A stretch of 14,254 nucleotides of DNA from Akkermansiaceae bacterium UBA4145 (lineage in GTDB: Bacteria > Verrucomicrobiota > Verrucomicrobiia > Verrucomicrobiales > Akkermansiaceae), in NCBI GenBank assembly GCA_002380675.1, contig DFWB01000327.1:1-14254 (forward strand), in the 5' to 3' direction. The notes beneath the pieces were generated by a model. It saw only the letters and a list, made by a program, of their open reading frames with translations. It was not told the origin of the DNA and did no database searches. This document shows, piece after piece, positions 1 through 7,849 of the stretch; the first letter of the stretch is position 1, and every line of letters starts with the position of its first letter. Position numbers and translations under genes: made by a program.

Positions 1-1
1 G

Positions 2-142
2 AGGTGCGACCCTAGTTCCTTTCTGAGGGAATTGGATGCGAATTGGATTCTTGAGCGTGATTACACGGAAGAGATGAACGCCCTTGCCGATGATGATGAC
101 GTGAGCGACTTCTTTGGTAATATGCGGGCTCTTCTTGATTGA
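2..142 (+). CDS. 3' end of an unidentified gene (partial, 46 residues visible)
   Basis: An open frame enters from the left edge and ends at TGA 140-142. The 46 visible residues are strongly acidic towards the end (four consecutive Asp, then DFFGNMRALLD) and have an alternating hydrophobic/charged pattern suggesting a helical C-terminus. The codons look coding, and no competing frame covers the stretch. The gene lies 95 bases upstream of iscA on the same strand, where many bacteria have iscU, but the tail does not resemble the IscU or IscS C-termini I know. I do not recognise the protein. It may be co-transcribed with the iron-sulfur block, as no terminator is visible between 143 and 237. Confidence 0.5.
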   Translation, partial: RCDPSSFLRELDANWILERDYTEEMNALADDDDVSDFFGNMRALLD

Positions 143-237
143 AAGAGGGCACACATCCGAAGCCTGTGACAGGGCTCATGCACAATTTTATTACGATGTT
201 GCCGGGAGCGCTCTAAGATGTTGGAGATACGAAGACG

Positions 238-597
238 ATGACGGAGCCGAGAATCACTGTAGGCACGGAAAAACTGATCGCGGTCGAGGATGGAGCCTCG
301 AAGCAGTTGCGAACTCTCCTCGACCGCCAGGGCCGGCCGAATGGCGCTCTCCGTATCAAGGTCATCGGGGGAGGCTGCAGTGGGCTCCAGTATCAGATGG
401 ACCTCGTGGATGGTCCTCTGGACCGTGATATCCTCGTGGAATCGAATGGAGTGAACGTGGTGATTGATCCCAAAAGTGCTCTTTTTGTCGGGGGAAGCGA
501 ACTGGACTTCTCAGCAGATCTCCAACATGGGGGGTTTAAGGTGAGTAACCCCAACGCGGTGGTAACCTGCTCCTGCGGGGAAAGCTTTGCGGCCTGA
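238..597 (+). CDS. iscA: IscA-family (A-type) iron-sulfur cluster carrier protein
   Basis: The 119-residue product has the full HesB/IscA signature: Cys47 in a GGGCSG turn and the C-terminal Cys111-Ser-Cys113-Gly pair, the three ligands A-type carriers use to hold a [2Fe-2S]/[4Fe-4S] cluster or iron. Family length is about 107-120 residues, so it is complete. In this family the protein accepts clusters from IscU and delivers them to cytosolic apo-proteins. The ATG at 238 is preceded by GGAG at 223-226 (11-base spacing). The upstream gap 143-237 holds no other gene I can support. The stop overlaps the next start (TGATG), coupling it to hscB, so the operon context favours IscA over ErpA or SufA. 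The exact A-type subtype cannot be settled by eye. Confidence 0.93.
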   Translation: MTEPRITVGTEKLIAVEDGASKQLRTLLDRQGRPNGALRIKVIGGGCSGLQYQMDLVDGPLDRDILVESNGVNVVIDPKSALFVGGSELDFSADLQHGGFKVSNPNAVVTCSCGESFAA

Positions 598-1163
598 TGG
601 TGACTGGCAGCGATCATTTCGAAGCCTTGGGGATGGAGAGGAAGCTGGATCTTTCTCCCGAAACGCTGCGGGCCCATTATGATGGGCGATGCCAGGAGGC
701 TCATCCTGATGCAGGAGGGACCGCAAAGGGTTTCGATGCCGTCGCAGAGGCCTATAAGGCCCTCAGCAGCCCCGCCCGGAGGTTGCGTCACTGGCTGGAA
801 CTTTTCGGGATCAGGGTGGTTGAGGATGGCAGCCTGCCTCCGGCGGTTGAGGAGCGTTTTGGCCCGGTCAATGCCCTGCTACAGCAGGCCAGTGAAATCG
901 CGGAGCGCCACCGGGAGGCTCGCTCCACGCTGGTGCGCTCGCTGGCTGAGGCAGAGGGAATTTCTTTGCAGGGTCGAATTGTTGAGGCCCGCGGCGAGTT
1001 AGAGAATGCGATTACGGCAATGGTATCCGTTTTCAAACGGTTCGATGAAAGCGATCCTCACGAGATCAGGGAAGAGGCCATGGAGCTTGTCCGGTCTCTC
1101 TCATTTCTTGAGAGGTGGGAGGCTCAGTTAAGGGCGGCTTGGGCCCAGGCGGGGTGCTGGTAA
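597..1163 (+). CDS. hscB: HscB, J-domain co-chaperone for iron-sulfur cluster assembly
   Basis: The 188-residue product opens with a J-domain carrying the His36-Pro37-Asp38 motif that stimulates the ATPase of the partner Hsp70. After a linker comes a helical C-terminal part (about residues 85-188) rich in Glu/Arg/Ala, matching the three-helix IscU-binding domain of HscB. E. coli HscB is 171 residues, so this is full length. There are no Cys pairs before the J-domain, so it is the bacterial form rather than the zinc-bearing mitochondrial type. The ATG shares one base with the iscA stop (595-599), implying translational coupling. hscA follows immediately. HscB brings IscU to HscA and triggers ATP hydrolysis. 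The J-domain is certain, and the HscB assignment rests on the domain plan plus neighbours. Confidence 0.92.
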   Translation: MVTGSDHFEALGMERKLDLSPETLRAHYDGRCQEAHPDAGGTAKGFDAVAEAYKALSSPARRLRHWLELFGIRVVEDGSLPPAVEERFGPVNALLQQASEIAERHREARSTLVRSLAEAEGISLQGRIVEARGELENAITAMVSVFKRFDESDPHEIREEAMELVRSLSFLERWEAQLRAAWAQAGCW

Positions 1164-1184
1164 GAGTCTTGTGAGCTTGCATTC

Positions 1185-1192
1185 GAGGGGAG
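1185..1192 (+). promoter_or_regulatory. Shine-Dalgarno site of hscA
   Basis: GAGGGGAG lies 19 bases before ATG 1212 but only 10 before TTG 1203. A weaker AGG at 1200-1202 sits 9 bases before the ATG. The site therefore leaves the hscA start ambiguous by three codons. Confidence 0.55.
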
Positions 1193-1211
1193 CTCGGTCA
1201 GGTTGCGGGCG

Positions 1212-2996
1212 ATGGCTGAGCCGGTAATAGGGATTGATCTTGGAACCACCTATTCGGCAGTGGGGATTGTGGAGGCGGGTTTCCCGATTCTTCTCGCTGA
1301 CGAGGGAGGTGAGAGGTTGACACCAAGCGTGGTATGGTTCGGGCCCGAGGGCGTGAAGGCGGGACGACCTGCGCTCAGAGAGGCACCCGCGGGCCGGTTA
1401 GTGCGGAGCGCCAAGCGTCAGATTGGAGTCCGCTTTGGAGAGCATATGGAAGGGGGGCTTCCGTTGGTAGGCGACACCCATGGAGGAGTTGCGTTCCAGA
1501 CTTTGGAGGGCCCTCGTACTCCGGTAGAGGTCAGCAGTGTGTTGCTTGGTGAGTTAAAGCGTATTGCGGAATACCGTTTAGAGCGTGAAGTCCGGAAAGC
1601 GGTCATAACGGTGCCGGCATACTTTAATAACGCACAGCGTGAGTCTACCAAACAAGCTGGTGAAGAGGCGGGGCTTGAGGTGCTCAGGCTGGTGGCTGAG
1701 CCTACCGCTGCCGCTCTGGCATATGGGATGAACAAATTGGGAGAGAGTGCCCGCGTCGCTGTATTTGATCTCGGAGGCGGAACTTTCGACGTCTCGATTC
1801 TGGAGCTGCGCGATGGGATTTTTGAGGTCCTTGCCACGGGTGGGGACACTCGGCTGGGAGGTGATGATATTGATGCGGTCATTCTGGATCTGGTGAGGCA
1901 GGGAGCCGATATGGCAGGGTCTGCGTTAGAAGATCCGGAGGCTGATGGGGACCGGCTGATTCGGGAGGCAGAGCGGGTCAAGCGCGAGCTCTCCACCAAG
2001 GATCATGCTGTCTTCCGGGTGCCTTTTTATGATGGGGCACAAAGCCTCGAGGTGGAAGTGAGCCGGGCCGATTTGGAGAGCGGAGTGGAGCCTCTTCTCT
2101 CCAGGATGGAACGAATTTGCAGGGAGGTTCTCGTCGATGCAGGGATGGAGCCTGACGAAGTTGGGGCAGTGGTAATGGTTGGAGGTAGCAGCCGAGTACC
2201 CGCAGTACAAAAGCTGGCCGAAGCGGTCTTTCAACGAGAACCAGATTGTTCGCAACACCCTGACGAGGCGGTAGCTTTGGGGGCATCGATACAGGCCGGC
2301 ATCATTGCGGGAACGTGGCGGGAGGTTCTTCTTCTGGACGTTACTCCACTTAGTCTCGGGATCGAAACCTTGGGGGGACTGATGAACGTTCTGATCCCAC
2401 GCAATACCACCATTCCCTGCAAGGTGGGGGAAATGTTCACCAATGCCAGAGATGGTCAGGACTCGATGAGGGTGCGGGTGTTACAGGGGGAGCGGGAGCT
2501 CGCCCGGGACAATTGGGAGCTCGGAAAGTTTGACCTCTCCTTCAGGAGTGCGCCGAGGGGAAAAGCCAGAGTGGGGGTCCAGTTGTCGCTGGACGAAAAT
2601 GGTATCCTTGAGGTTCTTGCCCGTGACGTGGAGGGCACGGGAGAGGACGTTATCGTTCGTATCGAAAGCGCGGCTGTGGATGTCAACGAAGAGGCGGTTG
2701 AGCAAATGGTGGAGGAAAGTGTTGAGCACGCTTTTGAAGATATGAATGCGAGGGTTTTTACCGAGGCTCAGCTCAAGGCGGAGGAACTTCTTCCTGCCGT
2801 GCGCGCCGCTCTAGTTGAGATCGGATCAATCCTGAGTGAGGAGGAGCAGCAAGAGATTCGGTTGGCCGAACGTGCCGTGGAGCATGCATTGACTGGGAGT
2901 GAGGCCAATGTGCTCAAGGGAGCAGTGGAGCGCTTGGATCAAGCTACGGAGGCTCTGGCTGCTCGCCTTGTGGAAAAAGCGATCAAGGAGGGATAG
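1212..2996 (+). CDS. hscA: HscA, Hsp70-type chaperone for iron-sulfur cluster transfer
   Basis: This is an Hsp70/DnaK-family ATPase of 594 residues from ATG 1212, close to the roughly 616 residues of E. coli HscA. Visible nucleotide-binding motifs in order are GIDLGTTYSAVG near the start (phosphate 1), AEPTAAALAYG, FDLGGGTFDVS (phosphate 2), GGDTRLGGDD and VGGSSRVPAVQ (adenosine). The linker and substrate-binding part begins with DVTPLSLGIETLGG, followed by the beta-sandwich and an acidic helical lid. The gene sits directly after hscB, which argues for HscA rather than housekeeping DnaK. HscA releases clusters from IscU by recognising its LPPVK segment (family knowledge). A TTG at 1203 has better spacing (10 bases) from the GAGGGGAG at 1185-1192 and would add three residues. 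I prefer the ATG. No fdx follows. Confidence 0.94.
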   Translation: MAEPVIGIDLGTTYSAVGIVEAGFPILLADEGGERLTPSVVWFGPEGVKAGRPALREAPAGRLVRSAKRQIGVRFGEHMEGGLPLVGDTHGGVAFQTLEGPRTPVEVSSVLLGELKRIAEYRLEREVRKAVITVPAYFNNAQRESTKQAGEEAGLEVLRLVAEPTAAALAYGMNKLGESARVAVFDLGGGTFDVSILELRDGIFEVLATGGDTRLGGDDIDAVILDLVRQGADMAGSALEDPEADGDRLIREAERVKRELSTKDHAVFRVPFYDGAQSLEVEVSRADLESGVEPLLSRMERICREVLVDAGMEPDEVGAVVMVGGSSRVPAVQKLAEAVFQREPDCSQHPDEAVALGASIQAGIIAGTWREVLLLDVTPLSLGIETLGGLMNVLIPRNTTIPCKVGEMFTNARDGQDSMRVRVLQGERELARDNWELGKFDLSFRSAPRGKARVGVQLSLDENGILEVLARDVEGTGEDVIVRIESAAVDVNEEAVEQMVEESVEHAFEDMNARVFTEAQLKAEELLPAVRAALVEIGSILSEEEQQEIRLAERAVEHALTGSEANVLKGAVERLDQATEALAARLVEKAIKEG

Positions 2997-3102
2997 CGGG
3001 AGCGTGGCGAAGGCGAATTAAGTTGCCCGGCTTGTCCCTCCCACTAACCTCCGGGGCCTTGGCTCAGAATCTGACAGAACCTGATCCACCGCCGCGCAGG
3101 TC

Positions 3103-3119
3103 GAATCGCAAAACGATTC
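3103..3119 (+). other. small perfect hairpin between hscA and the first paralogue
   Basis: GAATCG (3103-3108) and CGATTC (3114-3119) pair perfectly around a CAAAA loop. Only TT follows, so as an intrinsic terminator it would be weak. The surrounding gap (2997-3205, 209 bases) stays open in the frame of the next gene back to a TTG at 3023, but that translation looks non-coding (Pro/Arg/Gly-rich, no pattern). I see nothing else in the gap. Confidence 0.3.
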
Positions 3120-3205
3120 TTCCCGAAAAGAGTGAGCATGGAGGAACCCTTCGGGGAAAGCCCTCGGGACGGGACCCGGTTTGGACAAAGAAGAGTGGAG
3201 ATGCC

Positions 3206-4324
3206 ATGGCTGGAGAGGGATTTTCCCAGAGTGAGATTCCCCTGGATGAGAAGTCGTTGTTCGAGGACGATCTTGAAGGTGTGGACGAATTAGATTCTGA
3301 GCTCGCTTCGGAAGAGAGGGTCATGTCCCGGATTCCCGTCGGGGAAATCGTAGCGAAGTCTCCGCACAAGGCGGTCAGGGCACGGGAACCGATACAATCG
3401 ATCCGTGCTCCTTCAGTCGTATCGCAAACAGACGAGAGAGCGCGCTCAGAATGGGAGTTGCAGGGTGAGGCTGCGTGGACTGGCCTTCATGTCGGTTCAC
3501 TGTGGTGGGTTCTGGCTGGGATTCTCTGTGTGGGGATCGTGGTGGTTTTTCTTTTGCAGAGCTTCAATAATCCCGTCAGGTCTACCAGTATTGATCAGCC
3601 GCAGCGAGCGGTGATCAGTGACGATATCAGTGATGTTCCCATCGCGGACTTTGTGATCAGGGCTGCGGAGATTATGCCTATGGTGACTAAGGTTTTGGAG
3701 GAGGCCCATTCTGATAGAGGGCCCGAGGTGGCCGGGCTCCTGCGGGGCGGTAAGAATTCCTGGGAGAAGAGGAAGGCATGGGAGGATCGCAGACCCTCCT
3801 CCGGAGGATATTATCCCGTCAGTCAGCTTCAGCTTAATGCGGCCACCTTGATGGGTAATCCTTACCTGATGCTGATGGGGCTGGATAAGGACTATGTGGC
3901 GGCGGTGGCCTATTTTACAACGGATGCTGCTGGAAGTTTCAAATATGACTGGGAAGCCAGCGAGGGTTACAGTGAGTTGCTCCCGGGAGAAGAGGGCCAG
4001 CTCGTGGGTAAGGGCCCCCAGCTGATGCGCGGAATTGTGACCCCCTCCACTTTTTATCCCCCGGCATTTCCGGAACTCGAATTCCAGTGTTATGTGATTC
4101 ATCACCGTGATGCCGGGAATTTCATCTGGGCTTTTGCGCGGCGCGGAAGTGAGGCGAACAAGCGAATGAGAGGGCATTTCTCCCTCCGAATGACCGAGTT
4201 AACCAAAGGCCGGGTGACGGTGAGGGTCCAGCAGGGACCCGATGGAGCCCGAGCCAACCAGCTTGAGCTGGTTGAATTTGTCAATTCCGATTGGTTTATC
4301 CCTCAGAGTGGTTCTGGTTCCTAG
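3206..4324 (+). CDS. single-pass membrane protein, first of three tandem paralogues, function unknown
   Basis: I do not recognise this family. From ATG 3206 the product is 372 residues. Residues 1-95 are acidic and low in predicted structure. Residues 96-119 (core WWVLAGILCVGIVVVFLL) form one transmembrane helix. Residues 120-372 form a folded domain with KYDWEAS at 246-252 and a C-terminal block containing ELVEFVNSDWFIP. A short cytoplasmic tail with an exported C-terminal domain is the likely topology. ATG 3206 is favoured by AGTGGAG ending at 3200 (5-base spacing). The frame is open to TTG 3023, but the extra 61 residues look non-coding. The next two genes encode proteins of the same plan, with DW at the same residue position as in the third. 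The gap after hscA is 209 bases, so operon membership with the iron-sulfur genes is uncertain. Confidence 0.8.
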   Translation: MAGEGFSQSEIPLDEKSLFEDDLEGVDELDSELASEERVMSRIPVGEIVAKSPHKAVRAREPIQSIRAPSVVSQTDERARSEWELQGEAAWTGLHVGSLWWVLAGILCVGIVVVFLLQSFNNPVRSTSIDQPQRAVISDDISDVPIADFVIRAAEIMPMVTKVLEEAHSDRGPEVAGLLRGGKNSWEKRKAWEDRRPSSGGYYPVSQLQLNAATLMGNPYLMLMGLDKDYVAAVAYFTTDAAGSFKYDWEASEGYSELLPGEEGQLVGKGPQLMRGIVTPSTFYPPAFPELEFQCYVIHHRDAGNFIWAFARRGSEANKRMRGHFSLRMTELTKGRVTVRVQQGPDGARANQLELVEFVNSDWFIPQSGSGS

Positions 4325-4394
4325 TGATTTTCCCTGAATTAAGGGGCTCTCCAGAAAGTGATGGAGGAAGGTTCTGTTGGCATGTAGCCTCTGC

Positions 4395-4402
4395 GGGAGG
4401 AG
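4395..4402 (+). promoter_or_regulatory. strong Shine-Dalgarno site fixing the start of the second paralogue
   Basis: GGGAGGAG at 4395-4402 ends just before ATG 4405 (about 5 bases from the GGGAG core). This selects 4405 over the upstream in-frame GTG-type start at 4291, which would overlap the preceding gene. It also selects 4405 over ATG 4420, which is too far downstream. Confidence 0.65.
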
Positions 4403-4404
4403 TC

Positions 4405-5748
4405 ATGGCTGAGTCACCCATGGAACTGTTTCGCTGTCCTGCCTGTGGAAAGGTGGTGTCACTGTCTGCCGATGCCGAGCGGGTCTGTGGAGAGTGCGGA
4501 TATGAGTTTGGCAAGCCGGTTGCGATTACTCCGCGTGGGGAGGGCCACCGGCAGGCGGATCCGGGAGGGGGAATGGTGCAGCGGGATGTCGCTACCACCA
4601 GGAGCTCCAAGGAGTGGGCCCGTCCTGCTCCCACTCCGAGGGAAGGATCTATCGCTGGACCAGAACCGAAATCTTTTATAGCGCCGAGTCGTCCTCAACC
4701 CCCGGCTGATCAGGTAAATCTCCGGAGGCCCGCGAAGAAGCGTGGAGTCAATCCCACGAGGCTTCTCCTGCATCTTGGGGGCTGGTCGATCTTGCTCATG
4801 GTGATTGCGATTGGGGTGAAGTTTCGGATGGGTAAGACGGATTCAGAATCCACGAGAGGTGGCACAAAGCATTCTGAGAGTGACGCCTCTATGGAAGAGG
4901 GAATGCAGCGTTTCCTCGTGCAGGAGCTTCCCTCCGTTAGAGCTACTTTGCTTTCTTACCTCGCGGAGGCGAGCTGGGTTGGACGCGCCCAGTTTGTCAG
5001 TAATTCATCGGACGTTGCTCCGAAAATGCAGAGGTACTATCGGTCGAGCAGGATGTGGAGTTTAAGCCCGGGAAGCAGCTTGACCCCGATGAGCGCCAAC
5101 GTGATCAGGGTTCCCGGGGGTAATCCCATCGTCGAGACGGTATTCCAAGTAGAGTCTCACCGGGAGGCGCAGGGCGAACCGTATTTGCGGGAGGTGGTCT
5201 TTGTTCGTGAGAGAAACAGATGGAAAATCGATTGGGAGGCTATGGTTAGACATGCTCCTCAATCGTGGTCATTGTTTTATGCGGACGTTGCGGGGAGTGA
5301 CCAGCCGGCTGAGTTCAGACTTTTTGCCAGAAAAATCATGACCCGGATTCAGGAAGGAACGCCTGTAATGGTCCTGAAGTTTTATCAGCTCAGGGAAGAT
5401 CTTGAGGAGATGTGGAAGCAGGATACTCCTCCCGTTGTGGTGGCGAGAGACTCTGATAACGGCAGGCTTTTCCATGAGATCTTTCAACGTGATCCCAGCC
5501 GGTCGCGTCCTGGGGACCCCCGCCTCTGGCACCGCGATCCCCAGAATCTTCGGCGGGTCCGAGTTCAGCTAAGATGGAAAACGGGTAAAGATGACGAGCG
5601 TTATCTGGTGGTTGACAAGGTTCTCGCTGGAAACTGGCTGTCGGGCGTAGCTGGGGAACGAGTATTTCAAGAGAGGTCCAACAGTGTCAGAGGGTATTCC
5701 GAGAAGGAAGAAAAGCGCCCGAATCTGGGTGCTGACGAGGCTGAGTGA
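4405..5748 (+). CDS. zinc-ribbon single-pass membrane protein, second of three tandem paralogues, function unknown
   Basis: From ATG 4405 the product is 447 residues. Cys11-x2-Cys14 and Cys28-x2-Cys31 (CPAC ... CGEC) form a short zinc ribbon at the N-terminus. A Pro/Arg-rich linker leads to one transmembrane helix at about 119-138 (core LGGWSILLMVIAIGV). The C-terminal domain includes KIDWEAM at 274-280, a motif shared with both neighbours, and ends in a segment with VVDKVLAGNWL at about 402-412 plus a charged tail. The stretch leading to the DW motif (VVFVRERNRWKIDWEA) resembles strands of NTF2/SnoaL-like alpha+beta barrels, which is only an impression. The gene starts 80 bases after the first paralogue and ends 49 bases before the third, so co-transcription is likely. 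The ribbon could sense zinc or bind a partner in the cytoplasm. I cannot assign a function. Confidence 0.82.
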   Translation: MAESPMELFRCPACGKVVSLSADAERVCGECGYEFGKPVAITPRGEGHRQADPGGGMVQRDVATTRSSKEWARPAPTPREGSIAGPEPKSFIAPSRPQPPADQVNLRRPAKKRGVNPTRLLLHLGGWSILLMVIAIGVKFRMGKTDSESTRGGTKHSESDASMEEGMQRFLVQELPSVRATLLSYLAEASWVGRAQFVSNSSDVAPKMQRYYRSSRMWSLSPGSSLTPMSANVIRVPGGNPIVETVFQVESHREAQGEPYLREVVFVRERNRWKIDWEAMVRHAPQSWSLFYADVAGSDQPAEFRLFARKIMTRIQEGTPVMVLKFYQLREDLEEMWKQDTPPVVVARDSDNGRLFHEIFQRDPSRSRPGDPRLWHRDPQNLRRVRVQLRWKTGKDDERYLVVDKVLAGNWLSGVAGERVFQERSNSVRGYSEKEEKRPNLGADEAE

Positions 5749-5797
5749 ATTGGAGTTGTGCTCTTGGTCTGGATCCTTTTTGCTCCAATCCACGCTC

Positions 5798-6904
5798 ATG
5801 GCTGACAATCCTCTCCCGCCAAACGACACTGAGGGCAAACTTCCCTCTGGAACGAGAGGTGTGCGAAAAGGGGCACACGGCAAGGGGAGCGCCCGGCAGA
5901 CGCTATTGCTGAAGAAACGAAAGGTGCCTGAGGAGATGAGCTCTGATGAAGGAGCAAGCGTGATTCCCGTGAAGGAAAAGCTGTCGCCTGCTACGACAGC
6001 TAAACATCCTAAAAGTGAGGGTAAAGCTGTTGATGAGAATTGGGGTAATGCGCCCTCGGGTCAGCAGGGTGCGCGGGTAGTGCTCTGGGCTTTTGCACTT
6101 ATCGTTCCTGTGCTGGCAATCGTCACCGCATTCGTGCTGATTAACCAGGACCCACCAGAGGCGCCTTCCGAGGGGCAGCTCAACTTCAACTTTAATCTAT
6201 CGAAAGAGGATGAATTTGATTTCACAGGACCGAGAGCTTGGTTCGAGGAGAACCCGCATGTTCATTACGTAGGTGCGATCGATATTCTTGACCGCTTGAA
6301 TCAAGTTGAGGGGGGAAAGATCCCGGAGTTGGTATTTCGGCACAGGGATTTTGCGCTGGGAGAAATCACGGATCATGGATTGGGTTGGGATTCAGATTTC
6401 ATGACGGCGGATCCTCGGACCTTTAAATGGACTATCGGGGATACCAATAATACCGGATTTCTCATCTTGGAGGGTCTGCGTAAGGATCAGAGCACTTTTC
6501 GATCTTACTTTGTGAATTCCGAGCAAGGACTCAGGATGGACTGGGCGGCGTCTACCGCATGGGGAGAAGTGCCGCCAGCGGACCTCTTTTCGGCTGTCGG
6601 GCAGCGAGAGGTGATGATTCGTTGTAGTCTGGATAAGCAACCTCACTACGACAGTAAGGTAGACGAGCAACGGTCCTGGTTTCTTGTAATGCTTCCCGGT
6701 TCGGAGAAGCAGGTCTGGGGCTTTGCTCCCTCCGGGTCGCCCGTGGACCGCGATCTTCTTGGATTGTTCAACTTCGGCAACTTCATCCTCGACCGCCAGG
6801 AAGATGTGCGCGCTGTGATCCGGGTCGGAAACGGTAAGGGAAACCTGAAAGAGAATCAGGTTGAGATTGTTGAGCTTCTGGCCGGAGAGTGGGTTCTTCC
6901 CTGA
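5798..6904 (+). CDS. single-pass membrane protein, third of three tandem paralogues, function unknown
   Basis: From ATG 5798 the product is 368 residues. The N-terminus is basic and Lys/Ser-rich (residues 1-90). A transmembrane helix spans about 93-116 (core VVLWAFALIVPVLAIVTAFVL), and an exported domain follows. RMDWAAS lies at 246-252, the same residue numbers as KYDWEAS in the first paralogue, and the chain ends in VEIVELLAGEWVLP. ATG 5798 has no Shine-Dalgarno. GTG 5684 has GAGAGG at 5671-5676 with 7-base spacing, but it would overlap the second paralogue by 65 bases and add a 38-residue extension of unlikely composition. The MAD... start parallels the MAG... and MAE... starts of the other two. 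The gene converges on aroE with only 9 bases between the stop codons and no visible terminator. Confidence 0.78.
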   Translation: MADNPLPPNDTEGKLPSGTRGVRKGAHGKGSARQTLLLKKRKVPEEMSSDEGASVIPVKEKLSPATTAKHPKSEGKAVDENWGNAPSGQQGARVVLWAFALIVPVLAIVTAFVLINQDPPEAPSEGQLNFNFNLSKEDEFDFTGPRAWFEENPHVHYVGAIDILDRLNQVEGGKIPELVFRHRDFALGEITDHGLGWDSDFMTADPRTFKWTIGDTNNTGFLILEGLRKDQSTFRSYFVNSEQGLRMDWAASTAWGEVPPADLFSAVGQREVMIRCSLDKQPHYDSKVDEQRSWFLVMLPGSEKQVWGFAPSGSPVDRDLLGLFNFGNFILDRQEDVRAVIRVGNGKGNLKENQVEIVELLAGEWVLP

Positions 6905-6913
6905 GTGGCCTTC

Positions 6914-7849
6914 CTATTGGGTGGGCAGAGTGTTCTTCAGAGATCTGCGCATAGTAGCCAGCGGTTGTTTTCCGGGGAACCAGAGCTCAAAGGAGAGGAC
7001 TCCCTGGTGAAGAAGAAGCGAGCAACCGTTTGCCGACCTTGCCCCGATCCGTTCCGCCTCGTGCAAAAGGCGTGTCTGGGAAGGGTTGTAAATGGTGTCA
7101 TAAACCAGATGGTGGGGCTGAAGGCATGATGATGGCAGCGGCGATGAGTCAGACCGTTTGAGGCCAACCGACGTGGTATTCACGATGAGGTCTATCTGAT
7201 CTGCCTCAGAGATTACTTCAGGAGAGGTGAGGGAAAAGGCTTTGAGGCGGTCACCGGGGCCCTCCAATCGATCGCTCTCCAGATACGGGGCAAGTTCCTT
7301 GGCCAGGGCTTCTGCCTTTTCAACGGTTCTATTGACAAGGACCAGCTTTTCGCAACCCTCCCGAACGCACTGGGCGGCGATAGCCCTTCCTGCTCCACCT
7401 CCGGCTCCTACCAACATGATTCGGAGGTCCTTTACATCGACAAGAAATTCTTCGTGAATGGCCCGAACGAAACCGGGTCCGTCAGTATTGAAGGCAAGTT
7501 TGCGGTCGCCATCGAAAAGAATGGTGTTGGCTGCACCCAGCATGGCAGCGGAATCGTCAATTTCGTCAGCGGCAGAGAGAGCTTCAAACTTATGGGGAAC
7601 AGTGACATTTACGCCAACAAACTGCAGGGACGCAAGCCGCTCGAGCGCTTCGGATACTCTTCCCGGAGGAACCTCAAGTCGAATATAACGAGCGCCGCTA
7701 CCGGCTTCGTCGAGGGCGTCCTGATGGAGTTGAGGGGACAGGGAATGTGCAACGGGGCAACCGAGAACGGCAAGGCGCGCAGGCTGATTGGCGCCCTCGT
7801 CTAAGAGGGAGCGGCTGGACAGGTCATCAAGGTTATAGAGTTCCTTCAT
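6914..7849 (-). CDS. aroE: shikimate 5-dehydrogenase (AroE)
   Basis: The 311-residue enzyme catalyses NADPH-dependent reduction of 3-dehydroshikimate to shikimate in aromatic amino-acid biosynthesis. Substrate-site motifs are SLSP (36-39), NVTVPHK with catalytic Lys87, and NTDGPGF with catalytic Asp123. The Rossmann loop is GAGGGAG (148-154). Asn173-Arg174-Thr175 matches the NRT motif that binds the 2'-phosphate of NADP, and NTTSVGL (224-230) is the usual cofactor-domain motif. About 25 extra residues precede the family's usual N-terminal strand. The ATG at 7849 overlaps the gltX stop as ATGA and has GGAAAG upstream, so the start is well supported and the two genes are likely translated in series. 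A quinate/shikimate dehydrogenase (YdiB) role is less likely given the NRT motif. Confidence 0.95.
   Translation of the reverse strand: MKELYNLDDLSSRSLLDEGANQPARLAVLGCPVAHSLSPQLHQDALDEAGSGARYIRLEVPPGRVSEALERLASLQFVGVNVTVPHKFEALSAADEIDDSAAMLGAANTILFDGDRKLAFNTDGPGFVRAIHEEFLVDVKDLRIMLVGAGGGAGRAIAAQCVREGCEKLVLVNRTVEKAEALAKELAPYLESDRLEGPGDRLKAFSLTSPEVISEADQIDLIVNTTSVGLKRSDSSPLPSSCLQPHHLVYDTIYNPSQTRLLHEAERIGARSANGCSLLLHQGVLSFELWFPGKQPLATMRRSLKNTLPTQ

Noticed and set aside
179..217. Twelve-codon ORF just before iscA
   Set aside because: Too short to judge. It has no ribosome site and its sequence does not suggest a regulatory leader peptide.
1418..1999. Minus-strand open frame of 193 codons, Ser/Arg-rich
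   Set aside because: Antisense shadow of hscA. The Ser/Arg/Pro composition is typical of a reverse-strand read of a GC-rich gene.
3497..4177. Minus-strand open frame of 226 codons
   Set aside because: Antisense to the first paralogue, with His/Pro/Gly-rich composition and no recognisable domain. The sense protein has homologous neighbours, which decides the strand.
5684..5797. GTG start with good Shine-Dalgarno spacing for the third paralogue
   Set aside because: It would overlap the second paralogue by 65 bases and add an unlikely extension. It is kept as an alternative in the feature text, since ATG 5798 itself lacks a Shine-Dalgarno.
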